Positions 1 through 5,896 of a stretch of DNA of 7,942 nt are shown here, piece after piece; within the stretch, counting starts at the first letter, position 1; every line of letters begins with the position of its first letter. Source of the stretch: an uncultured Lachnospiraceae bacterium (GTDB lineage Bacteria; Bacillota; Clostridia; Lachnospirales; Lachnospiraceae); contig CAMWOK010000125.1 of the NCBI GenBank assembly GCA_947175845.1, forward strand, positions 1-7,942. Direction: 5' to 3'. A model generated the notes under the pieces. That model was given only the letters and a program-made list of their open reading frames with translations, had not been told where the DNA came from and made no database searches. The position numbers and the translations under genes are program-made.

Positions 1-674
1 GCGTGGTGGAAGGCGCTTCTGTACAGGAAGGCACACAGCTTATGGTGCTCGAGAGCTTTGACAATGTCTGCGTTGAGTTTCAGGCATCCAAATATGCGCT
101 CGAGACCCTTGCGCTGGGGCAGCCGGCGGAAATCAACATATCGGGGAGAAGCTATACCGGAACTGTTTCCAAGATCAACCATGTGGCGGAGGCCAACTCC
201 TCAGGGACGCCGATGGTAGCCGCCAGGGTACATATTGATAATCCGGATGAAAATATATTCCTCGGCATTGATGCAAAATTAAAGATATTGACTGCAAGTG
301 AAAAAGGGATCCTGCAGGCGCCAGTGGAAGCGGTCAATGTGGACAGCCAGGGGCAGTTCTGCTATGTGATTGAAAATGGCATTCTGGTCAAGAAATACGT
401 GAATACAGGGATTTCTTCAGAGACATTCATACAGATTTTGGATGGTCTGACTGAAAATCAAGAAATAGTGACAAACTCCGTCTACGGAATTGGACTTGAT
501 GAAGGGATGGCGGTGATGGCTATGCCTATGTCAGGCATGCCTGCGGAAGCCGTGAATGAGCAGCAAGGGACACAAAGTACTGGCGAGGCGGGAGCCGCAG
601 CGCAGGAGAACACTGACGAAGCGGGGACCGATGTGACGCAGGAAAATACGGAGGACGGGACGGACAATGGCTAG
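1..674 (+). CDS. HlyD/MacA-type efflux periplasmic adaptor subunit, 5'-truncated
   Basis: C-terminal 223 or so residues of a membrane fusion protein. The frame begins at base 3 and is still open at the left edge, so the true start, the N-terminal membrane anchor and most of the coiled-coil and barrel-sandwich parts are missing. Visible are the end of the barrel-sandwich domain (VEGASVQEG, fragment residues 2-10), a beta-barrel domain (about 20-100) and a membrane-proximal domain (about 103-170, with APVEAVNVD and later DGLTENQEIVTNSV). Such proteins link a MacB-type ABC permease to the outside or to substrate; in Gram-positives they act at the outer face of the membrane. The last 45 or so residues form an unusual tail: a Met-rich patch (VMAMPMSGMP) followed by an acidic Glu/Thr/Gln/Gly/Ala-rich, probably disordered stretch. 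The stop overlaps the permease start by 8 bases, implying translational coupling. The substrate cannot be read from the sequence. Confidence 0.85.
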   Translation, partial: VVEGASVQEGTQLMVLESFDNVCVEFQASKYALETLALGQPAEINISGRSYTGTVSKINHVAEANSSGTPMVAARVHIDNPDENIFLGIDAKLKILTASEKGILQAPVEAVNVDSQGQFCYVIENGILVKKYVNTGISSETFIQILDGLTENQEIVTNSVYGIGLDEGMAVMAMPMSGMPAEAVNEQQGTQSTGEAGAAAQENTDEAGTDVTQENTEDGTDNG

Positions 675-1914
675 GATCATAGAATATATTAAGATTGCCC
701 TGATGAATATCCGCGGGAACAAAGGACGTTCTTTTCTGACCATGCTGGGAATCATTATCGGTATTTCTTCGGTCATTCTGATTGTCTCTGCGGGAAATGG
801 ATTCAAGGTCGGCATCAGCGGGCAGCTCGACGAGCTGGTTGGCGGATATGTGCAGATCTATGCGGATGTTCCGGGCGATGAGGCGGATACCATTCTGTTT
901 ACCAACGATGACCTCGACATGATTTACGAGAAAGTTCCCCATGTGAAAGGTGCGACGGACGTGTGGTCCTTTGGACCGCAGGCGACTGCCCAGAGCACGA
1001 AAGGAACGTTCAGTGTGTCGCCTATGTACGGGAACGAATCCCTGCAGTACTATGACAACGCACCGATTGTCAGGGGGCGCTACTACAATAAGAGTGAGGC
1101 GCAGAGTTCCGCAAAGGTGTGCGTCATCAATGAACGGGGAGCCAAGAAGCTCTTTGGCTCCACAGACGTGATTGGGCTTGAAGTCAGCATGAGCATGTGG
1201 GGCATTACAGAGGAGTATATGATTGTCGGCGTGCGCAAGGACAACGACTCCATTGCAAAGCAGATGACGACAGGCACGAGTGCGGATGTGTCGCTGGAGA
1301 TACCGCTCTCTGTGCTGGAGGATCTGTACGGATATTACACGGATGAGTTTTCTTCCTTCATCGTGTTTGCGGATTCTTCAGAGTACGTCACAGAGCTCGC
1401 AAAACAGGTAAAATCACTGCTTGAGGCGCGTTACAATGTGCGTGGAAAAGATTACATCCAGGCATTCGACATGGCCAGCCAGGTCGGCATGATCAGTGAT
1501 ATTCTGAATTATATTACTATATTTATCATGCTTGTTGCGGGGATTGCCCTGATTGTCGGCGGCATCGGCGTCATGAATATCATGCTGGTGTCCGTGACTG
1601 AGAGGACGAAAGAAATCGGTATCCGCAAAGCGCTCGGGGCAAAGACGGGGTCAATCCTGTTCCAGTTTTTGATGGAGGCGGTCATCATCACCCTGATTGG
1701 GGGATTTGTGGGGATCGTGTTGGGCGTTCTGGGCGCGACGGGAATCTGCAATATTGCGTCGAGCATGGGAATGAGCGGTATGAAGGCAGTGGTCGATCCC
1801 AAGGTTGTCCTTGCAGCCACCGGATTTTCTTCCCTCATCGGTATCTTTTTTGGCATCTATCCCGCCAGAAAAGCGGCGAAGCTCAGCCCGATCGAAGCGC
1901 TCCGCCACGAGTAG
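667..1914 (+). CDS. MacB/YknZ-type ABC transporter permease (FtsX-like)
   Basis: A 415-residue membrane protein of the MacB/FtsX permease class, permease only, with no fused ATPase. Layout: a cytoplasmic N-terminus, TM1 about 24-43 (TMLGIIIGISSVILIVSAG), a large extracytoplasmic MacB-core domain about 45-275, then three C-terminal helices at about 280-308, 332-362 and 380-400. The signature cytoplasmic loop VTERTKEIGIRKALGAK (310-326) contacts the ATPase, and the C-terminus YPARKAAKLSPIEALRHE (398-415) is typical of the family. Members couple ATP hydrolysis by a separate MacB/YknY-like ATPase to mechanical export of peptides, drugs or envelope stress ligands. The ATG lies inside the end of the adaptor gene, with a GGAGG (650-654) 12 bases upstream, somewhat far, so coupling probably matters. 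Its length and motifs look intact. The ATPase gene is expected upstream of the window; the substrate is unknown. Confidence 0.93.
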   Translation: MARIIEYIKIALMNIRGNKGRSFLTMLGIIIGISSVILIVSAGNGFKVGISGQLDELVGGYVQIYADVPGDEADTILFTNDDLDMIYEKVPHVKGATDVWSFGPQATAQSTKGTFSVSPMYGNESLQYYDNAPIVRGRYYNKSEAQSSAKVCVINERGAKKLFGSTDVIGLEVSMSMWGITEEYMIVGVRKDNDSIAKQMTTGTSADVSLEIPLSVLEDLYGYYTDEFSSFIVFADSSEYVTELAKQVKSLLEARYNVRGKDYIQAFDMASQVGMISDILNYITIFIMLVAGIALIVGGIGVMNIMLVSVTERTKEIGIRKALGAKTGSILFQFLMEAVIITLIGGFVGIVLGVLGATGICNIASSMGMSGMKAVVDPKVVLAATGFSSLIGIFFGIYPARKAAKLSPIEALRHE

Positions 1915-1940
1915 GCAGTCATGAAAATTTACATAATGGC

Positions 1941-1968
1941 TTGCACTTTGACTACTTTTTGGTATACT
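1941..1968 (+). promoter_or_regulatory. Predicted sigma-A promoter upstream of a terminator
   Basis: A -35 box TTGCAC (1941-1946), a 16-base spacer and an extended -10 TGG-TATACT (1960-1968). An overlapping alternative is TTGACT (1948-1953), a 16-base spacer and TATAAA (1970-1975). Transcription would start near 1975 and run straight into the terminator at 2011-2053, about 75 nt later. This could drive the YcxB/tsaE operon by readthrough, or make a short RNA. Seen by eye only. Confidence 0.55.
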
Positions 1969-2010
1969 GTATAAAGGTACTGAATCGTTGTGGAAGTGTG
2001 CATTTTGGGA

Positions 2011-2053
2011 AGCACCTGTATCATCAGCTGAGGTACAGGTGCTTTTTCTGTTT
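2011..2053 (+). terminator. Intrinsic terminator
   Basis: A perfect 10-bp stem, AGCACCTGTA (2011-2020) with TACAGGTGCT (2034-2043), closing a 13-base loop and followed by TTTTTCTGTTT. It ends transcription of the adaptor-permease operon, and would also catch transcripts from the promoter at 1941-1968. Confidence 0.9.
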
Positions 2054-2141
2054 AATATGGGACAGGAAAGAACAGTAACACGCACAAAATGAATCTTCCT
2101 GACTTCGTGCGATGATTATTTTGGAAAGGGCAGGAATTTGC

Positions 2142-2621
2142 ATGGAATTGGAATTTGACGTCAAAGTGACAGCAGGTGCGCTGTATGATTATCTTTTGCT
2201 GCATACATACACCAGTTTTTCGGGTATGCTTGGCACACTGGTCGGCGTGTTTTTAATTATGGCATTTGTCTCTACAAGGTACATCATATATCTGATCGCA
2301 GGGATAGCGATCATCGCGTATCTGCCGGGAGCGCTGTTTCTCAGGGCGATGCAGCAGGCACAGAACACGCCGGCTTTCAGGCGGCCGCTCCATTACAGGA
2401 TGACGGATGAGGGTATCTTTGTGTCACAGGGTGACCGCAAGGAGCAGCAGAGCTGGGACAGCTGTGTGAAGGCGGTATCGACCGCAAGGAGCATTATTCT
2501 GTACACATCCAGAACAACTGCCTCCATTTTTCCCAAAAGAGATCTGGGGGACAAAAAAGAGGCGTTGATCCAGATGATATCGACGCACATGCCTCCGAAA
2601 AAAGTTCGGATTCGATTTTAG
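2142..2621 (+). CDS. YcxB-like membrane protein
   Basis: A small protein of 159 residues with two adjacent membrane helices, about residues 28-44 (MLGTLVGVFLIMAFVS) and 48-68 (YIIYLIAGIAIIAYLPGAL), and a soluble C-terminal domain (about 82-150). That domain, with the pattern HYRMTDEGIFVSQG, then SWDSCVKAV, IILYTS and SIFPKRDL, resembles the YcxB-like domain of Firmicutes, whose function is unknown. I chose the ATG at 2142 because AGGA (2132-2135) lies 6 bases before it; an in-frame ATG at 2112 would add 10 residues but has no such site. It is the first gene after the terminator, 33 bases before tsaE, so it probably leads the tsaE-ispD transcript. Nothing in it suggests a direct role in tRNA modification. 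The family call rests on remembered motif resemblance. Confidence 0.75.
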   Translation: MELEFDVKVTAGALYDYLLLHTYTSFSGMLGTLVGVFLIMAFVSTRYIIYLIAGIAIIAYLPGALFLRAMQQAQNTPAFRRPLHYRMTDEGIFVSQGDRKEQQSWDSCVKAVSTARSIILYTSRTTASIFPKRDLGDKKEALIQMISTHMPPKKVRIRF

Positions 2622-2654
2622 CCCGGCAGGCTGCTTGAAAAGGTGGGAGACAGA

Positions 2655-3077
2655 ATGAAATGCATTGAGACAAACAGCCCGGAGGAGACTTTCGCGGCTG
2701 GCAGGGAGATTGGACTTTCCGCAAAGGCGGGAGATATCTATACGCTCAACGGTGAGCTGGGAGTGGGAAAGACCGTGTTCACACAGGGAGTGGCGTCAGG
2801 ACTCGGTATCACAGAGCACGTCAACAGCCCCACATTTACAATTGTGCAGGTATATGAGAGGGGAAGGCTGCCGTTTTACCATTTTGATGTATACCGCATC
2901 GGTGATATCGAGGAGATGGATGAAATCGGTTATGAGGATTATTTTTACGGGGATGGGATCTGTATGGTCGAATGGGCAGAGCGCATCGGTGAGCTGATAC
3001 CAGAAGGCGCCAGAAACATCACCATACAAAAAGATCTGGATAAGGGATTTGACTATCGCAAAATTGTGATAACATAA
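2655..3077 (+). CDS. tsaE: tRNA t6A biosynthesis ATPase TsaE
   Basis: Small P-loop ATPase (140 residues, normal size) that regulates the TsaB-TsaD dimer during N6-threonylcarbamoyladenosine (t6A37) formation in the cytoplasm. Motifs: Walker A GELGVGKT (33-40), the switch-like SPTFT (58-62), HFDVYR (76-81) and the late conserved VEWAERI (105-111). All family hallmarks are present. The ATG at 2655 is preferred over the in-frame GTG at 2643 because AGGTGGGAG (2641-2649) is a well-placed ribosome binding site for the ATG and overlaps the GTG. The stop is 30 bases before the chosen tsaB start, and these two genes are usual neighbours in Firmicutes, which supports both calls. No anomalies were seen. 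Confidence 0.96.
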   Translation: MKCIETNSPEETFAAGREIGLSAKAGDIYTLNGELGVGKTVFTQGVASGLGITEHVNSPTFTIVQVYERGRLPFYHFDVYRIGDIEEMDEIGYEDYFYGDGICMVEWAERIGELIPEGARNITIQKDLDKGFDYRKIVIT

Positions 3078-3107
3078 ATGTATCGGGAGAAAGAATGGAG
3101 GGATTGC

Positions 3108-3857
3108 ATGAAGCTTCTTGCACTGGACAGTTCCGGGCTTGTGGCATCCGCGGCGGTCGTGGAGAATGAGGTCACGGTTGCAGAGTACACAGTCAACCAC
3201 AAAAAGACGCACTCACAGACGCTGCTTCCCATGCTTGATGAAATAAAGCGCATGACAGAGCTGGACTTACATACAGTCGATGCGATCGCAATCGCGGCGG
3301 GTCCGGGTTCTTTTACAGGACTGAGGATAGGGGCGGCAACGGCAAAAGGGCTGGGGCTTGCGCTGGACATTCCGATTATTCCAGTGCCGACGGTGGATGC
3401 GCTGGCATATAATCTCTATGGCAGCGACCGGCTGATCTGCCCGATCATGGACGCGCGCAGAAACCAGGTGTATACAGGGTTGTATGTGTTTCAAAAGGGA
3501 GCGGACAGCGCTGACGGGTACGACATGTGTGCTCTGCAAAAGCAGTGCGCCGTCGACATTTCCCAGATCGTGGAAAACATCAATGAACAGGGGCGGACCG
3601 ACAGCTGTGCCGCTGGCAGGGAAGTGATCTTTTTGGGGGACGGCGTGTCTGTGTACAGGGATAAGATAGCGGAGCTGATCCGTGTAAAATACAGCTTTGC
3701 ACCGGCGTGCTGCAACAGACAGCGCGCATCCTGTGTGGCTTCGCTGGGGCTGGTATTGTACAAAAATGGCATATGGGAGACCGCGGCAGAACACGCGCCC
3801 GAGTACCTTAGGCTTTCACAGGCGGAGCGGGAGCGGAGGGAAAGTCAATGTCAGTAA
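3108..3857 (+). CDS. tsaB: tRNA t6A biosynthesis protein TsaB
   Basis: Inactive ASKHA-fold paralogue of TsaD that dimerises with it and is required for t6A37 synthesis. 249 residues, slightly longer than a typical TsaB (about 220-240). Motifs: N-terminal MKLLALDSS (1-9), HSQTLLP (35-41), the diagnostic GPGSFTGLRIG (65-75), DARRNQVY (115-122) and a C-terminal APEYLR. The second half is rich in Cys (CALQKQC, SCAAG, PACCNRQRASC), more than expected for this cytosolic protein, but I cannot tie this to metal binding. The ATG at 3108 is chosen for GGAGGG (3097-3102) five bases upstream; the ATG at 3078 has none. The 3' end overlaps rimI by 10 bases, implying coupled translation. Confidence 0.96.
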   Translation: MKLLALDSSGLVASAAVVENEVTVAEYTVNHKKTHSQTLLPMLDEIKRMTELDLHTVDAIAIAAGPGSFTGLRIGAATAKGLGLALDIPIIPVPTVDALAYNLYGSDRLICPIMDARRNQVYTGLYVFQKGADSADGYDMCALQKQCAVDISQIVENINEQGRTDSCAAGREVIFLGDGVSVYRDKIAELIRVKYSFAPACCNRQRASCVASLGLVLYKNGIWETAAEHAPEYLRLSQAERERRESQCQ

Positions 3858-4357
3858 AACAGCCCGTAAAATACCATGTGCGAAGGATGCGGCAGGAGGA
3901 TTTGGCGGAAGTGACAGCGCTGGAAGCGGCCTGCTTTTCCATGCCGTGGAAGTACAGGGACTTTGAGGAGGTACTCGCAAACCAGAACAGAGTTTATCTG
4001 GTGGCGGAGGCAGAACCGGAAAAGGAGGAGCCAGCGGACCGCATTCTGGGCGGCTGTATGCTCACACACATTGCCGGCGAGGGCGATATCTCCAATGTTG
4101 CAGTCCATGAAAGATACAGAAACAACGGGATTGCGGATGCACTTTTGTCCGAGTTGCTCCGGACAGGAACTGTTCAGTACGGCATCACGGCGTACACGCT
4201 GGAGGTGCGCAGCCAGAATATACCTGCGCGCAGGCTGTATGAGAAGCACGGGTTTGTCTCACGGGGGATGCGCCCCAATTTTTACGAGAAACCCAAGGAC
4301 GATGCGGTGATCATGTGGAGGGAGCAGGCGGATTTCACACAGGAAAGAAGGGATTGA
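3848..4357 (+). CDS. rimI: Ribosomal protein S18 N-alpha-acetyltransferase RimI (GNAT)
   Basis: A 169-residue GNAT acetyltransferase that uses acetyl-CoA to acetylate protein N-termini, classically ribosomal protein S18. Visible are FSMPW (30-34) of the substrate loop, the central strand ISNVAV (81-86), the acetyl-CoA pyrophosphate loop RNNGIA (91-96), the likely catalytic Glu in TLEVR (E119), SQNIPARRLYEKHGF (122-136) with the conserved Tyr (Y131), and a C-terminal YEKPKDDAVIMWR. It is a little longer than the 150 residues usual for RimI, mostly from an acidic PEKEEPAD insertion (57-64) and a C-terminal tail. GGAGGG (3835-3840) sits 7 bases before the ATG, which lies inside tsaB. The tsaB-rimI pairing is common in bacteria. 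Its actual protein target here is inferred from the family. Confidence 0.92.
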   Translation: MSVKQPVKYHVRRMRQEDLAEVTALEAACFSMPWKYRDFEEVLANQNRVYLVAEAEPEKEEPADRILGGCMLTHIAGEGDISNVAVHERYRNNGIADALLSELLRTGTVQYGITAYTLEVRSQNIPARRLYEKHGFVSRGMRPNFYEKPKDDAVIMWREQADFTQERRD

Positions 4358-4361
4358 TATT
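4347..4361 (+). promoter_or_regulatory. Ribosome binding site and ATT start of rnz
   Basis: GAAGGGA (4347-4353), just inside the end of rimI, is followed six bases after its GGG by ATT (4359-4361) in the RNase Z frame. No ATG, GTG or TTG exists in this frame between the in-frame stop at 4308-4310 and the TTG at 4374. The nearby ATG at 4370 is out of frame. The ATT therefore has the best spacing and restores the conserved N-terminus. Confidence 0.55.
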
Positions 4362-5276
4362 TTAGATATATGTTTGTTGGGAACAGGCGGCATGATGCCG
4401 CTGCCATACAGATGGCTTACGTCGCTCATGGCGCGTTACAACGGCAGAAGCATACTCATCGACTGCGGCGAGGGCACGCAGATTGCCATGAAAGAGAAAG
4501 GGTGGAGCCCCAAGCCGATCGACATTATGTGCTTCACGCACTATCATGCTGACCATATATCAGGGCTGCCGGGGATGCTGCTGACCATGGGAAATGCAGA
4601 GAAGACAACGCAGCTTCTGATGATCGGGCCAAAGGGGCTTGCAAGGGTTGTCAATTCCTTGCGCGTAGTGGCTCCGGAACTCCCGTTTGAGATAAAGTAT
4701 CTGGAGCTCACCGAGCCAGAGCAGAGTTTTACGTTTGCAGATCTGCGAATCGAGGCGTTTCGCGTGAACCACAATGTGGTCTGCTATGGCTACAATATCG
4801 CGATCGACCGGAAGGGCAAATTCCAACTGGACAAAGCGACTGCACTCGGGCTGGACAGAAGGTACTGGGGCAGGCTCCAAAAGGGCGAGACAGTCGAGAT
4901 CGATGGGAGGACATACACGCCTGACCTGGTGATGGGGGCGCCCAGAAAAGGATTGAAAGTGACCTACTGCACGGACTCAAGACCGACAGAAGGTATTATC
5001 AAAAATGCAAAAAATGCCGATTTATTTATATGTGAGGGAATGTACGGAGAGCCGGACAAGAAAGAGAAGGCAAAAGAATACAAGCATATGACGTTCTATG
5101 AGGCTGCCGCGATGGCGAAGGAAGCGAACGTGGCAAAAATGTGGCTGACACATTACTCACCGTCCCTCACGAGGCCGGAAGAGTACAAAAAGGATGTGCA
5201 GGCAATCTTTCCGAGGACCTGCATCGCAAAGGATGGATGGAGTGAGGAGCTCCTGTTTGACGACGAGGGCGTGTAA
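4359..5276 (+). CDS. rnz: Ribonuclease Z (tRNA 3'-processing endonuclease)
   Basis: Zinc-dependent metallo-beta-lactamase-fold endonuclease that removes 3' trailers from tRNA precursors, especially those lacking an encoded CCA. With the ATT start it has 305 residues, the usual length. The first strand LDICLLGTGGMMPLP (2-16) leads to the GEGTQIAMK helix, then the metal motif HYHADH (61-66) with H61, H63, D65 and H66. Further along are VNHNVVCYGYNI, the conserved PRKGLKVTYCTDSRP (Asp ligand), FICEGMYG and the C-terminal His in WLTHYSPS. The set of metal ligands looks complete. The start is unusual: the first conventional codon in frame is TTG at 4374, which would give 300 residues, delete LDIC from strand 1 and leave the ribosome binding site about 20 bases away. 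The start sits two bases after the rimI stop. Its place among t6A genes fits a role in tRNA maturation. Confidence 0.95.
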   Translation: MLDICLLGTGGMMPLPYRWLTSLMARYNGRSILIDCGEGTQIAMKEKGWSPKPIDIMCFTHYHADHISGLPGMLLTMGNAEKTTQLLMIGPKGLARVVNSLRVVAPELPFEIKYLELTEPEQSFTFADLRIEAFRVNHNVVCYGYNIAIDRKGKFQLDKATALGLDRRYWGRLQKGETVEIDGRTYTPDLVMGAPRKGLKVTYCTDSRPTEGIIKNAKNADLFICEGMYGEPDKKEKAKEYKHMTFYEAAAMAKEANVAKMWLTHYSPSLTRPEEYKKDVQAIFPRTCIAKDGWSEELLFDDEGV

Positions 5277-5308
5277 TCAAAAAACACATCGGTAAGGGGG
5301 AAAGGAAA

Positions 5309-5869
5309 ATGGGGAAAGCGAAAAAAGCAGCCATCATCATCATTTTGGTGGTGCTGGTCGGCGGGTATTATTTTTATCTGACAAACTTTCGTTATGCAGA
5401 GGGAGAGACCGTTGTCACGGCAGTGCAGGATGTACTGTTAAAAAATCTGGACAACGATTATCCACCAACGCCGAGAGAAGTTCTGAAATATTACAGCGAC
5501 ATCACAAAATGTCTCTACAATGAAGACTACACAGAGCAGCAGCTCGAGCAGATGGCAGATAAGCTTCTGGCGCTGTACGATGAGGAACTTGCGGCAAACA
5601 ATCCGAGAGAACAGTATATTCAGGATCTGAAAAAGGATGTCACGGAATTTCTTCAAAATGGGTACTCGATCGTGAGCTACACAACCTCAAAAAGTACGGA
5701 TGTTGAGGAGTTTTCGCAGGATGGACGCAAGTGTGCGCGAATGTACTGTACCTATTCTGTAAAGACGGGCGCAGATTACAAATCATCCAAGCAGGTATTT
5801 ATTCTGAGAAGAGAGACCGAGACAGGCCGCTGGAAAATTTTAGGTTTTGAACTCGTCAATCCGGAATGA
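5309..5869 (+). CDS. Membrane-anchored protein of unknown function
   Basis: A 186-residue protein with a short basic N-terminus (MGKAKK), one strong membrane helix (about 7-24, AAIIIILVVLVGGYYFYL) and an extracytoplasmic domain of about 160 residues. The start resembles an uncleaved signal anchor: no lipobox Cys and no clear cleavage site. The domain begins with a helical half rich in acidic and Gln residues (TPREVLKYYSDITKCLYNED, then EQQLEQMADKLLALYDEEL) and ends in alternating strands (RMYCTYSVKTG, SKQVFILRRE, GRWKILGFELVNPE), a plan recalling small NTF2-like or lipoprotein-like domains. I do not firmly recognise it; it may belong to a Lachnospiraceae domain of unknown function (DUF6715 comes to mind, with low confidence). 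Ribosome binding site AAGGGGGAAAGG (5294-5305). It lies between rnz and tsaD, 32 bases after one and 27 before the other, so it is probably co-transcribed with them. Confidence 0.85.
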   Translation: MGKAKKAAIIIILVVLVGGYYFYLTNFRYAEGETVVTAVQDVLLKNLDNDYPPTPREVLKYYSDITKCLYNEDYTEQQLEQMADKLLALYDEELAANNPREQYIQDLKKDVTEFLQNGYSIVSYTTSKSTDVEEFSQDGRKCARMYCTYSVKTGADYKSSKQVFILRRETETGRWKILGFELVNPE

Positions 5870-5896
5870 TTTTTGAAGGAAAGGCATGAATTTATC

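Noticed and set aside
1921..1974. Small frame encoding a 17-residue hydrophobic peptide (starts MKIYIMACTL) just after the permease gene
   Set aside because: No good ribosome binding site, and it overlaps the predicted promoter at 1941-1968; short frames of this size are expected by chance.
2081..2111. Inverted repeat CGCAC...GTGCG with a 21-base spacer before the YcxB-like gene
   Set aside because: Only 5 bp, a long loop, no T-run and no overlap with a recognised promoter; probably chance.
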